From Acidimicrobiales bacterium (GTDB taxonomy: Bacteria > Actinomycetota > Acidimicrobiia > Acidimicrobiales > Ilumatobacteraceae), in the NCBI GenBank assembly GCA_025463415.1, contig JAOBWO010000119.1:1-45691 (forward strand): a stretch of 45,691 nt of DNA, given 5' to 3'. Shown one piece after another: positions 24,156 to 33,522 of this stretch. The notes below the pieces were generated by a model. The model was not told the DNA's origin, made no database searches, and was given only the letters and a program-made list of their open reading frames with translations. Within the stretch, counting starts at the first letter, position 1. The number at the start of each line of letters is the position of its first letter. The position numbers and the translations under genes are program-made.

Positions 24156-24524
24156 ATGCTCGACCACCTCTCCATCCAGTGCCAGGACATCGCAGCGGCG
24201 CTTCGCTTCTACGACACCGTGTTGGCGGCGATCGCCGGCAAGCGAGTGCTCGACTTCGGTGACGTCGTCGGCTACGGCGTGGAGTTCCCCGACTTCTGGG
24301 TCGGCGCCCAGACCACCGGCGGCGCCAACCGCGAGGCCCACATCGCGTTCGTCGCGCCGAGCCGTGCAGCGGTGGACGAGTTCTTCGCTGCAGCACGAGA
24401 TTTCGGGGCAGAGGTGCTCCACGAGCCGCGCGTCTGGCCGGAGTACCACGCCGACTACTACGGCGCGTTCGTGCGCGACCCCGACGGCAACAACGTCGAA
24501 GCGGTCTGCCACGCCCCGGCCTGA
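24156..24524 (+). CDS. VOC/glyoxalase-like metalloprotein
   Basis: A 122-residue single-domain protein of the vicinal oxygen chelate superfamily. It opens with LDHLSIQCQDIAAALRFYDTVL, has the DFWVGAQ and EAHIAFVAPSRAAVDEFF parts of the second module, and ends with DYYGAFVRDPDGNNVEAVCH, the typical VOC close. The metal ligands His (HLSIQ), His (AHIAF) and Glu (NNVEAV) are visible. The substrate cannot be told; members include glyoxalases, ring-cleavage dioxygenases and antibiotic-resistance proteins. It is convergent with the Rhs gene. Confidence 0.88.
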   Translation: MLDHLSIQCQDIAAALRFYDTVLAAIAGKRVLDFGDVVGYGVEFPDFWVGAQTTGGANREAHIAFVAPSRAAVDEFFAAARDFGAEVLHEPRVWPEYHADYYGAFVRDPDGNNVEAVCHAPA

Positions 24525-24544
24525 CGCCGAGGCGTGACAGCCGA

Positions 24545-27500
24545 TCAGAACAGTCCGCTGAAGAAGTCGGCGACGTCGTTGCCGAAGTCGGAGAATGCCC
24601 CGCCGATCGCACTGATCGTGTCGGAGTTGAAGCCGATGCTGGACAGCAGACCGCCGATCGCGTCGGCGGCCTCGTGGAACGTGTTCGTCAGCACGTTTGC
24701 GATTTCGGACGCCGCTGCGCCGATGGCCTGGAGCACCTGCGCCGCGACCGCTGCCGCTTGGCCGAACACGCTCTGCAGAACGGAACCGATCTGGGCGATG
24801 GAGTAGCCGAGGTTCTTGAACAGGAGGGCCACGGCCGCTGCCGCTTGGCCGAACACGTTCTGCATGACGCCGGCGATCTGGTCGATCGCGAAGTTCAGGC
24901 CCTTGAGGATCGAGGCTGCAGTTGCGGCCACGTCGTTGTAGGCGGATTGCAGTGCTGACGCGATGTCGGCGACGCCGTAGTCGAGACCCTTCAGGATGGA
25001 CGCCGCGGCCGAGTCGAGGCTGTTGAACACGCTCTTGAGTGCGGTCGCAACTTCCGTCGCGGCGTAGCCGATGTTCTTCAAGGTCTGAGCCATCGCCTGG
25101 TCGACCTCCGCGAACGCCGAGCGGAGTGCGGTGCCCACCTGGTCGACGAGGTAGCCGGCGCTCTTGAGCAACGCGGCGGCCCCGTCCGCCAGCTGGTGGT
25201 ACACAGTGCTGAGCGCCGTGGCCACCTCGGTGGCCGCGTAGGACAGGTCCTTGAGGATCTGCGTGACGGCTGCGGCGGTGGCCTGGTATGCGCCGCTGAG
25301 GGCGGTGGCGATCTGGTCGGCCACGTAGCCGACGGCCTTCAGCGCGCTCGCTGCTGCCGCGGCGGCGTCGTTGTAGACGTCCTGCAGGGCGTCGGCGATC
25401 TGGTCGACGGCGAACTGAGCCAGCTTCAGCGCTGCCGCGGCGGCCTGGTCGGTGAGGTGGTACAGGTCGAGCAGCGCTCCTGCGATCTGTTGCACCGTGT
25501 AGTTCAGCGTCTTCAGCACCGAGGCCGCTGCGTTGTCGACGAGGTCGAGGACGTCCTGCAGCGCACCGGCGATCTGGTCGACCACGTACCCGGCGCTCTG
25601 CAAGAACCCTGCGATCGCCGCACCGGTCTGCGCGTACGCAGTCTCGAGTGCGTCGGCGACTTCGTCGACCGCGTATCCGACATCGGCCAGCACCTTCGTG
25701 ACGGCCGCGACCGACGTGGCGTACGCGTCAGACAGGGCAGTCGCGACCACGGAGGCCGCAGCAGTGAACGTGTCCTTGAGGACCTGGGCTACCTGCGCCG
25801 CCGTCTGCTGGAAGACGTTGGCAAGTGCCTCCGCAGCACCCTTGATGTCGTAGCCGAGGCTGATCAAGCCGGCGACGGCCTGCTCTGCCCCTTCCTTGAA
25901 CGTGTTCGCCAGCACCGTGGCCATCTGCGCCGCCGTGTAGCCCGCTTCGTTGAGCGTGTCGATCGCGGACTGGAATCCGCTCGAGACGGCCTCGACTGCG
26001 TCGTTGAAGCCGCTCGTCAGCACTCCGATGGCCCGGGTCGTGGAGGCAGCGATGTCGTTCGCGACGCCGACCGCATAGTCGGCGATGGCCGTTGCGACGG
26101 GGGCCAGTGTTGCGTAGGCCTGCACGCTGATGTCGATGATCCCGTTGACGATGTCCGGTCCGTAGGTCGAGATCACGAACTCGAGCCCGGCGCTGAGGAG
26201 AGCTCCGACGATGCCGCAGAGCGGTGCGGCGATGCCCTCCGTCACGAACGAGCAACCCACCGTGAACGCGACGTTGACGGCGAGCCCGACTGCGGAACCG
26301 ATGCACTTCTGGAGCGTGCCGTTCTGGCAGTTGTCGGCGGTCACATAGGCGGACAGCGCGATGCCGACGACGGCCAGCGCCTTGCCGACGAACTTGAGGT
26401 TCCCCGCCTTCGAGCTGTCCTTGAACTCCTCGCTGAAGGTCGAGGCGATCTTGACGCCGGCCTTGATGGTCACGCCGAGCGCGAGGACGCCGAGCTTGGC
26501 GTCGTAGACGTCGTTGGATGCTTCCGTGGCCTGGCCGCGGAAGACGCTCTGGACCGTTGGCGTCGGCGTCGTGCCGGTGGGGTCGGTCAGAAAGGTCGGC
26601 CGATTGCGGACGAACGAATAGGCGGAGACGACGGATTCGCCGACGGCGGTCTCCACCGGTTCGCGCTGGGTGAACCGCCCGCTCGACGGGTCGTAGTTGC
26701 GCGCGCCCATGTCGTACAGCCCGGTCGTCGCATCCAGCAGTTGCCCCTGGAACAGCAGATCGACAGCGTCGGTCTGTGGTCCCGTGGCCGTGACGACACC
26801 GAACGCGTTGTATGTGTACGCGGCGACGACGTCGCCGTGGCCGTTCGTCACCTGATCCGTGGTCCCCAACGGATCGAGGTGGAAGAAGAAGGTGTCGGTC
26901 GGCGTCTGTGCCGCGACGGGGCCGTCGCCGTGGAAGTAGCGGCGCGTCGTCACGGTGCCGACGGTCTCCAGCGCGAGCTGAGGCGTGTCGCTGATCGGAT
27001 CCCAGACGTACTTCGTGGTCGTCCCGTTCTCCGTGCGGGTGATCCGGTTGCCGTCGCCGTCGTAGGTGTAGCTGACCGTCGATCGCGTACCGTTCCTCAG
27101 CACGGTCGCGGTCGACAGTCGGCCGGCGGAGTCGTAGCCGTAGGTCTTGTTCCCGGCGGAGCTCGTCGAGCTCGTCACCGCGCCGCTGCGGTCGTAGGTC
27201 CACGCTGTGGCGGGGCCCGACTGGGCGACGATCTGGTCCGCGTTCCCAGCCAGGTAGTTCGCCCCTGCCATCGACGTGATGTTGCCCACACGGTCATAGC
27301 CGATCGACACGCCCGGAACCGTCGGGGTGGTGGTCGGTGTGCCTGCGGGTTGCGGGGTGTCGAGCGTGAACGTGGTCGGGCTGGGCACAGATCCGGCGAG
27401 CGTCTGTGCGGACGGTGATCCCACCGCGCTGTGACCGGCGAGCGCTGCAGTGACGGCGGTCGACAGCGTCGAGAACCCGTTGATCCGGCCCGTGGAGTCG

Positions 27501-30500
27501 TAGCGATAGGTGTTCAGGACCGATCGTCCGGCTGCGGTCGTGCGCTGCGACAGCCGGTTGCCGTTGACATCGTAGGTGTACGTGTCACCGGCGAGGACGG
27601 TGCCGAGATCCTGGATCGACTGCGCGGCCACGTTGCCGGCGGCGTCGTAGCTGCGCGTCTGCAGCACGCCGTTCGAGAGCGACAGTCCGGTCATCCGACC
27701 TTTGGCATCGCGGATGTACGAGGCGGCGACGTGTGGCGCAGTGCCGTTGCTGGACGACAACGACATGAGCGCGCCCGTGTCGTCCAAGCCGTACGTCACC
27801 ACCGTGCTGTCCGGATAGGTCTCGATGACCGAGCCGGGATGCGAGTAGTCGTAGGTGAACGTCGCGCCTGGAGATCCGGCAGCGATCAGGTTGCCGTGAG
27901 CGTCGTACGCATACGTCGACGTCGTTCCCCCCGATGTCATCGAGGTGCGCCGGTCCTGAGCGTCGAAGGTCTGCGCGACGGTGATCTTCGGCGAGCTCGG
28001 CGACGTGTACTCGGTGCGGACGATGCGGTTGGCACCATCGAGTGTGAGCGTGGTCACCCGGCCGGCCGGGTCGGTGGTCTTGTAGCGCTGCCCGGCCTCG
28101 TCGTTCGCGTATCGGGTCGTGTTCCCCCCGACGGTCATCGAGGTGAGTCGGGACATGCCGTCGTAGGTGTAGGAGGTGACGGCGCCCCGACCATCCGCGC
28201 GCCGGACGACGTTGTCGGCGAGGTCGTAGGCGTAGCTCGTCGTGCCGGATGCGTCCGTGACCGACGAGAGATCGCCGTGCGAGTCGTACGTACGCCGGAC
28301 CACAGCACCCGTCGGGTCGGTGACCGCGATGACGTTGCCCTGAGGGTCGAAGGTGGTCAGGGTCGCCGCGTCGTTGCTGGAGGAGCGGATCAGCCGGTTG
28401 AGGCTGTCGAACTGCCGGCGGATGGTGACGCCGGCGCCGTCGTCGATGGCGATCGCGTTGTTGGCGATGTCGAACGTGTAGCGCACCGTGCGCCCGGACG
28501 GATCGGTGGTCACGATCTCACGACCGAGTGCGTCGTACACGTGCGTCGTCGTGCCTCCCGTCGGCGCGGTCTCGGAGAGCACGTTGCCAGAGGGGTCGTA
28601 CACCTGCACTGTCGTCGCGCCGCCCGGTGCCGTGATGGTGTGTGTCAGCGTCGATTCGTTCCACCCGTACGTGGAGGTTCCGGTCGGTGTCGTGCTGCTG
28701 ATGGGGTCACCGGAGGCGTCGTAGGTCGAACTGGTCTGCTTCACGGGCGTCGAGGTCTTCAGCAGGTTGCCGGCCTTGTCGTAGTCCCAGCGAGTGGTGA
28801 AGGCCGCCGCAGCGCCCCATCGGGTCGTGCCACGCGCGTCGGTGAACGCCGTCTTGTTGCCGGCCTCGTCGTAGGTGGTCGAGGAGCCCGCGCCGTTGAG
28901 GACGGCGCCGTACGCGTCACGTTGGATCACCCGGGCGCGGTTGCCGGCGGCGTCGTAGGAGAAGTCCTGACGTCCTGCCGGGGTGAGGATGGTGGTGATC
29001 TGGCCGAGGTTGTCGTAGTAGAGGCGAGTCGCCCCGAACCAGCCTCCCGGCGGCGTGATCGATTCGAGGTCCGGTCCGTCGTAGTCGTACGCGACCCGAT
29101 TGCCGTCGGCATCGGTCTGGGAAACCATGTGGTGCTTGCCGTCGTACGTGAACTGCACCATCGAGGCCGTCGTGGAGTTCAACGGCGTGCGCTGACTGAG
29201 CAGGTCACCGGCGCTGTTGTACGTCATCGTCTGGACGAACCCGTTGGGGCCCTGCAGGGCGATCACGCCGAGGTGGTTATCGTACGAGTAGCGGGTCACG
29301 GCTCCGCCGGGGAACGCCTGACGGATGAGCACGTTGTTCGAGTAGGTGTCGACGTAGGCGGCGTCGGTCAGCTGCCCGTTGACCGTCGTCCGCGCCAGGC
29401 GCGTGGTCTGCTGCGTGCCTGCGCCGTAGCTGAAGGTGTCGCTGGTGTGCTTCGCGCTGCCGGTTTGCGACACCGTGGCGACCCGTGCGCTCGGGTCGTA
29501 GGCCACGTTCAGCCGCGCCCGACCGAGCGGGTCGCTGACGCGTGTGAGACGGCTGCTCGTGTATTGATACGCCCAGACCTTGCCGAGCACATCGGTGACA
29601 CTCGTCAGCAAGCCGGCGCTGTAGCCATAGGACACCTCGCGCGTCGGCGACTTGATCTTCGTCACCAGCGAGCCGTTGGTCGTGATCGTGACGTCGATGG
29701 TGCGCTTGCGATCGGTGGTCGTGAGCTTGGCCAGCAGGGTCGTGGGGGAGAGCCGGACGAAGTGGATGCCGACGCCGTTGGCGTCGAGGTAGTTGTCGAG
29801 TTGGGAGCCGCTCACCTCCCAGGAGGTGCCGTCCCAACGCGTGACGACGCACGTCTTCTCGTTCCCGTTGCAGCTCAACGTGGAGTGAGCGCCGGCCGGA
29901 GGAGTCCAGTGGTTGCCGTTGGCCTTCGTGAACACGACCTGCTGGCCGTCTTCGCCGCGGACGGTCGCGATCGTCCGCGATGCGTTGAACGTGACGGACA
30001 GGTCGAGCAGCGAGCTCCAGCCGCGCCCGAAGGCGCCACCGCGGGCGTCGCCGGAGTTGTAGCTCCGGGCGATGACGAGGGGTTCGCCGACGCCGGCGAC
30101 GGTGAGGTCGGTCACCCCGTACTGGAGTGCGCCCGTCGCAGTGTTCACGTGGTCCACGACCACCGTGGTGTTGACGGCGTAGTTGGCGCCACCGATGGCT
30201 TGGCCCGGAGGCATGCCGATCGGCGCCGCCTCGAGTGGGGGCGTGGTGCTGGGCAGGACCGCGAACGGGGCGCTCTCCGCACTCAAGCCGTTCCATCGCG
30301 CGGTCAACGCGTATCCGCCGCCGACCTGGTTGACGGAGCAGCCCGTGAAGGCTGCGACCCCGCTCGCACCGACCGCCGCGCTGTTCGACGCGCACCGCAG
30401 AGAGGCACCGGCGGTGCCGCTGCCGGTCGTGATCGCAAGGGCGACGGCTCCCGGTGCGGACGCGACGGGGTTGCCGCCTGCGTCCTCGACGGCGATCGCG

Positions 30501-32614
30501 GGTTGGGTCGTGAGGGCGGCACCGACCGTGGTGCCCGCGGGCTGGGAGCTGAACACGAGCTGGCTGGCCGCTCCGACCGTGATCGGGAATGGCGGGCTGG
30601 TGGCGGGGGTCAGCGTGCCCGACGTCGCCGTCAGCGTGTAGGTGGCTGCGGCTCGATCGATCGCGCAGCCGGCGAACACGGCCACGCCGGTCGTCGCGGC
30701 CACGGAGTTCGACGTGCACGACAGCGTGCCCGGACCGGTGCCGGTCGTGACGATGAGGTCGATCGGCGCGTTGCTGGTGGCCACCGTGTTGCCGCCGGCG
30801 TCTTCGATCGCGACGATCGGTTGCACCGCCCAGGGCGTGCCACCCGTGCCACCGGCGGGGGCGGGAGCGTAGGCCAGCTTCGCCGCAAGTCCCACGGTGA
30901 CGTCGAACGAGGCGCTGGTTCCTGCAGCGCCGGTTCCTGCGACGGTCGCCTGCAGGCGGTACCCGGCGCCGATCTTGTCGATCGAGCAACCCGCGAAACG
31001 GGCCACGCCGGCGACGCTGCTGACCGTTGCGCCACCCGTGCATGCGAGCTCCGCTCCCGGGCGGCCGAAGCCGGCAGCGAGCGACAGCGTGACCGAACCG
31101 TCGGCCAGGTTGCCGCCGGCGTCGCGCAGCTCGACGACCGGCTGCGCGCCGAACGGTGCGCCGCCCAGTCCGCTCGTCGGTGGCGTGGTGAAGGTGGCCG
31201 TGGCCACCGCCGCGACGGAGATGCCGAACGCCGAGCTCGCCGCAGTGGAGGAGCCGACGGTTGCGATGAGTATGTATCCGGCGGCGAGCTTGTCGATCCG
31301 GCAACCACTGAAGGTTGCTACGCCGGCGACGGCCACGGCGGGGTTCGCGTCGCACGTGAGGATCGCTGCGGATGCACCGGTGCCCGCCTGGATCGACAAC
31401 GTCACGGCGCCGGCGACGGCGTTGCCGCCGGCGTCGAACACTCTGACGATCGGCTGGACAGCGAACGGCGTGTTGGCACTGCCGCCACCAGGGTTCTTGG
31501 AGAACGACACACCGGCCACGCCGCCTGCGGAGACGGCGAACGGCACGCTGACGGCGGAGGCCAGTCCCGTTGCTGTGGCCGTCAAGGTGTAGCCCGTTCC
31601 GGACTTGTCGACGGCACAGCCGGCGAACATCGCGATTCCGTTCGACGCGGCGAGCGCGTTGGCGGTGCAGGTGAGCACGGCACCGACGACTCCCGATGGC
31701 GGTGTCAGCTGGAGGGTGACGGTCGCCGTGTTGCCCGAGATGGGGTTGCCGGCGGCATCGACCACCGCGACCACCGGCTGGCCGGCGAGCGCGCTGCCAC
31801 CGGCGGCCCCGATCGGCTGCGTCGCGAACGCGAGCTTGGCCGGGACGCCTGTCGTGATGGCGAACGCGGCACTGGTGCCGAAGACCTTGTCGACGGTGTC
31901 GATCGCGAGCAGCTGGTAACCCGCTGCGGCCTTGTCGATCGAGCACCCGCCGAAGGTTGCGACGCCGGCCACTGCGAGGTTGGCGTTCGTCGGCTTGTTC
32001 GTCGCGTTCAGGATCGTGTTCGTGCAGGTGAGCACGGCGCCGGTGCCGCCGGTGCCGGGCTTGATCGCGACGCCGACCTTGGACGTGTTGGTGGTGATGA
32101 CTGCGCCGTTGCCGTCGACGATCTGCGCCAGCGGCTGCCCGGTCCAGACTGCACCACCGACACCACCGCTCGGTTGGCCGGTGAACTGCACCCATGCCGC
32201 ACCGGACACGAGGAACTGCGCGCTGTCGGCGGAGACGGCACCCAACGTGGCGCGGAGCTTGTAGAGGCCGCCGTGGTCGACCTTGCAGTTCGCGAAGGTC
32301 GCCTTGGTCGCGACCTGCGCGACGGAGAGCGCATCACACGTCAGTTCGCCCGAGGCCTGCACGGACACGACGACGAGCGACAGCACCACCGGGTCTGCCG
32401 ATCCGGTGACCGCGACGACGGGAGCGGTCGTGAAGGCCGTCCCTGGGTCCGCCGCTGTGGGTGCGGCGGTGAACGACAGCGTGACCGGCGGATCGTCGGC
32501 CGGACGAGGCGGTGCGGCGCTCGCCGGTGACGTCGTCAGCTCGGCTGCGGTCATGCTCAGAACAAGGGCGATGCCCACGACAGCGCGTGTGATCCGAACG
32601 TTCATTGGTCCCAT
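24545..32614 (-). CDS. secreted Rhs/YD-repeat protein with Ig-like and helical repeats
   Basis: About 2,689 residues from ATG 32614 (ATG 32605 is equally possible). A signal peptide (ITRAVVGIALVLSMTAAE, cut near residue 34) is followed by seven Ig-like repeats of about 107 residues (44-791), each with two Cys. An Rhs N-terminal module begins near residue 811 (NYAVNTTVVVDHVNTATGAL), YD repeats fill the centre, and the Rhs core ends with RNYDPSSGRFTQREP (about 1973). After DPTG (about 2010) comes a hydrophobic Ala/Gly-rich segment to 2224, then sixteen 29-residue repeats to the stop. Rhs proteins form a closed shell and usually release a C-terminal toxin; no known toxin motif and no adjacent immunity gene is seen. 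An adhesive or membrane-inserting role is also possible. Confidence 0.9.
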   Translation of the reverse strand: MGPMNVRITRAVVGIALVLSMTAAELTTSPASAAPPRPADDPPVTLSFTAAPTAADPGTAFTTAPVVAVTGSADPVVLSLVVVSVQASGELTCDALSVAQVATKATFANCKVDHGGLYKLRATLGAVSADSAQFLVSGAAWVQFTGQPSGGVGGAVWTGQPLAQIVDGNGAVITTNTSKVGVAIKPGTGGTGAVLTCTNTILNATNKPTNANLAVAGVATFGGCSIDKAAAGYQLLAIDTVDKVFGTSAAFAITTGVPAKLAFATQPIGAAGGSALAGQPVVAVVDAAGNPISGNTATVTLQLTPPSGVVGAVLTCTANALAASNGIAMFAGCAVDKSGTGYTLTATATGLASAVSVPFAVSAGGVAGVSFSKNPGGGSANTPFAVQPIVRVFDAGGNAVAGAVTLSIQAGTGASAAILTCDANPAVAVAGVATFSGCRIDKLAAGYILIATVGSSTAASSAFGISVAAVATATFTTPPTSGLGGAPFGAQPVVELRDAGGNLADGSVTLSLAAGFGRPGAELACTGGATVSSVAGVARFAGCSIDKIGAGYRLQATVAGTGAAGTSASFDVTVGLAAKLAYAPAPAGGTGGTPWAVQPIVAIEDAGGNTVATSNAPIDLIVTTGTGPGTLSCTSNSVAATTGVAVFAGCAIDRAAATYTLTATSGTLTPATSPPFPITVGAASQLVFSSQPAGTTVGAALTTQPAIAVEDAGGNPVASAPGAVALAITTGSGTAGASLRCASNSAAVGASGVAAFTGCSVNQVGGGYALTARWNGLSAESAPFAVLPSTTPPLEAAPIGMPPGQAIGGANYAVNTTVVVDHVNTATGALQYGVTDLTVAGVGEPLVIARSYNSGDARGGAFGRGWSSLLDLSVTFNASRTIATVRGEDGQQVVFTKANGNHWTPPAGAHSTLSCNGNEKTCVVTRWDGTSWEVSGSQLDNYLDANGVGIHFVRLSPTTLLAKLTTTDRKRTIDVTITTNGSLVTKIKSPTREVSYGYSAGLLTSVTDVLGKVWAYQYTSSRLTRVSDPLGRARLNVAYDPSARVATVSQTGSAKHTSDTFSYGAGTQQTTRLARTTVNGQLTDAAYVDTYSNNVLIRQAFPGGAVTRYSYDNHLGVIALQGPNGFVQTMTYNSAGDLLSQRTPLNSTTASMVQFTYDGKHHMVSQTDADGNRVAYDYDGPDLESITPPGGWFGATRLYYDNLGQITTILTPAGRQDFSYDAAGNRARVIQRDAYGAVLNGAGSSTTYDEAGNKTAFTDARGTTRWGAAAAFTTRWDYDKAGNLLKTSTPVKQTSSTYDASGDPISSTTPTGTSTYGWNESTLTHTITAPGGATTVQVYDPSGNVLSETAPTGGTTTHVYDALGREIVTTDPSGRTVRYTFDIANNAIAIDDGAGVTIRRQFDSLNRLIRSSSNDAATLTTFDPQGNVIAVTDPTGAVVRRTYDSHGDLSSVTDASGTTSYAYDLADNVVRRADGRGAVTSYTYDGMSRLTSMTVGGNTTRYANDEAGQRYKTTDPAGRVTTLTLDGANRIVRTEYTSPSSPKITVAQTFDAQDRRTSMTSGGTTSTYAYDAHGNLIAAGSPGATFTYDYSHPGSVIETYPDSTVVTYGLDDTGALMSLSSSNGTAPHVAASYIRDAKGRMTGLSLSNGVLQTRSYDAAGNVAAQSIQDLGTVLAGDTYTYDVNGNRLSQRTTAAGRSVLNTYRYDSTGRINGFSTLSTAVTAALAGHSAVGSPSAQTLAGSVPSPTTFTLDTPQPAGTPTTTPTVPGVSIGYDRVGNITSMAGANYLAGNADQIVAQSGPATAWTYDRSGAVTSSTSSAGNKTYGYDSAGRLSTATVLRNGTRSTVSYTYDGDGNRITRTENGTTTKYVWDPISDTPQLALETVGTVTTRRYFHGDGPVAAQTPTDTFFFHLDPLGTTDQVTNGHGDVVAAYTYNAFGVVTATGPQTDAVDLLFQGQLLDATTGLYDMGARNYDPSSGRFTQREPVETAVGESVVSAYSFVRNRPTFLTDPTGTTPTPTVQSVFRGQATEASNDVYDAKLGVLALGVTIKAGVKIASTFSEEFKDSSKAGNLKFVGKALAVVGIALSAYVTADNCQNGTLQKCIGSAVGLAVNVAFTVGCSFVTEGIAAPLCGIVGALLSAGLEFVISTYGPDIVNGIIDISVQAYATLAPVATAIADYAVGVANDIAASTTRAIGVLTSGFNDAVEAVSSGFQSAIDTLNEAGYTAAQMATVLANTFKEGAEQAVAGLISLGYDIKGAAEALANVFQQTAAQVAQVLKDTFTAAASVVATALSDAYATSVAAVTKVLADVGYAVDEVADALETAYAQTGAAIAGFLQSAGYVVDQIAGALQDVLDLVDNAAASVLKTLNYTVQQIAGALLDLYHLTDQAAAAALKLAQFAVDQIADALQDVYNDAAAAAASALKAVGYVADQIATALSGAYQATAAAVTQILKDLSYAATEVATALSTVYHQLADGAAALLKSAGYLVDQVGTALRSAFAEVDQAMAQTLKNIGYAATEVATALKSVFNSLDSAAASILKGLDYGVADIASALQSAYNDVAATAASILKGLNFAIDQIAGVMQNVFGQAAAAVALLFKNLGYSIAQIGSVLQSVFGQAAAVAAQVLQAIGAAASEIANVLTNTFHEAADAIGGLLSSIGFNSDTISAIGGAFSDFGNDVADFFSGLF
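24548..25942 (-). repeat. sixteen tandem 29-residue (87-bp) helical repeats
   Basis: Residues 2225-2689 of the Rhs protein divide into sixteen units, fifteen of exactly 29 residues and one of 30, with no gap. The consensus is [GNS]-[YF]-x-x-x-[QE]-[IV]-A-x-[AV]-L-x-x-[VA]-[YF] in the first half and [AV]-A-x-x-L-K-x-[LI] in the second. Each unit would form two short helices, stacking into a solenoid or coiled rod. The third, fifteenth and last units are the most divergent. The repeat is at the protein level; DNA identity between units is limited, so it is old. Confidence 0.9.
30242..32485 (-). repeat. seven Ig-like repeats of about 107 residues
   Basis: Residues 44-791 of the Rhs protein repeat a pattern seven times: QPxVxVxDAGGNxV, then VTLxIxxGxG, LxCxxN, GVAxFxGCxIDK and GYxLxA. 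Each unit carries two Cys in fixed positions, fitting one disulfide per domain in an exported protein. The first unit is the most divergent. Confidence 0.82.
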
Positions 32615-32658
32615 CCCGCCCCAGGTCTCACGACGATGCGACCACCTGCAGTGGCCGC

Positions 32659-32687
32659 AATGTACTCACCGTGACGTTCGAGCGCAA
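32659..32687 (-). promoter_or_regulatory. candidate promoter of the Rhs gene
   Basis: On the - strand, TTGCGC (32687-32682), a 17-base spacer and TACATT (32664-32659) form a plausible housekeeping promoter. Transcription would start near 32652, giving a leader of about 38 bases before ATG 32614. Confidence 0.4.
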
Positions 32688-32751
32688 TGGTCGCCGCGCT
32701 GACGGTCACCCGTGGTCGCTCACCTCGATGGCTCCCCGGCTCGAGGGTGCA

Positions 32752-33477
32752 TCAATGCCGACGGCCGCCGTCGGAGGAGAGCAGCTGCCCGTTGATCCAC
32801 CGCCCGTCGGATGAGCACAGGAAGCGGACCAGCCGAGCACAGTCGTGCGGGGTGCCGATCCGGTCCTGCAGGTTCCCGGCTCGGACGGCTGCCTCGATCT
32901 GCGGATCCATCCACCCGGTGTTGGTCGGGCCGGGATTGATCACGTTGGCCGTGACCCCGAGCGACGCCAGCTCCACTGCTGCGGCGAGGACGATGCGATC
33001 CATCGCTCCCTTGCTGGCGCCGTAGGGAAGGTTGTACGCGGTGTGGTCGCTGGTGAGCGCGAGGATGCGGCCGGTGCCGGCCGACCCCTCGAACTGCTGG
33101 GCGAAGGACTTGACGAGGAGCCACGTCGCCCGGGCATTCACCGCCAGGTGTCGGTCGAAGCTCTCGACGGTCGTGTCGAGGATCGCCGAGTCGACCGACT
33201 CGCAATGGCAGAGGATCAACGCCGACACGGAGCCGACGATCCGATGGACCTGGTCGAACAACGCGGCCGGCGCTGCCGGATCGCTCAGGTCCGCCTCGAG
33301 TTCGGCGAGTGGTTCGTCGTCAGCGCCCCACGTCATCCGGTCGTCGTAGCCCCGCCATCCCGCCGTGACCACCCGCCACCCGTCTGCGCTCAAGCCGGAG
33401 GCGATCGCGGCGCCGATGCCGCGACTCCTGCCGACACCGGTGACGAGCGCAACGCGCGACTGGTCGGCTGCCGACAT
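32752..33477 (-). CDS. SDR family oxidoreductase
   Basis: A 241-residue short-chain dehydrogenase/reductase. The cofactor loop is TGVGRSRGIGAA, two residues longer than the usual TGxxxGxG, a form known in some FabG-like proteins. The active-site motifs are Ser in LALTSDHTA and YxxxK in YGASK, followed by NVINPGPTNTGW. The NNAG motif is replaced by LCHCESVD. It ends with INGQLLSSDGGRRH, as SDRs usually do. It starts about 45 bases after the LLM oxidoreductase stop and is probably in the same transcript. The substrate is unknown. Confidence 0.92.
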   Translation of the reverse strand: MSAADQSRVALVTGVGRSRGIGAAIASGLSADGWRVVTAGWRGYDDRMTWGADDEPLAELEADLSDPAAPAALFDQVHRIVGSVSALILCHCESVDSAILDTTVESFDRHLAVNARATWLLVKSFAQQFEGSAGTGRILALTSDHTAYNLPYGASKGAMDRIVLAAAVELASLGVTANVINPGPTNTGWMDPQIEAAVRAGNLQDRIGTPHDCARLVRFLCSSDGRWINGQLLSSDGGRRH

Positions 33478-33522
33478 GGGTTCAGCGGAGTCGTCGTGGT
33501 CCGAGCGATCGTGTCCGAGTCG

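Noticed and set aside
24548-25942. Regular repeat spacing that might suggest a CRISPR array
   Set aside because: The units are 87 bp coding repeats, similar at protein level only, without identical short repeats or unique spacers.
27431-32530. A 1,699-codon open frame on the + strand opposite the Rhs gene
   Set aside because: It is rich in Arg, Gly and Val with no recognisable domain and exactly opposes the Rhs protein, whose signal peptide, Ig repeats and YD motifs are clear. High GC produces such shadows.
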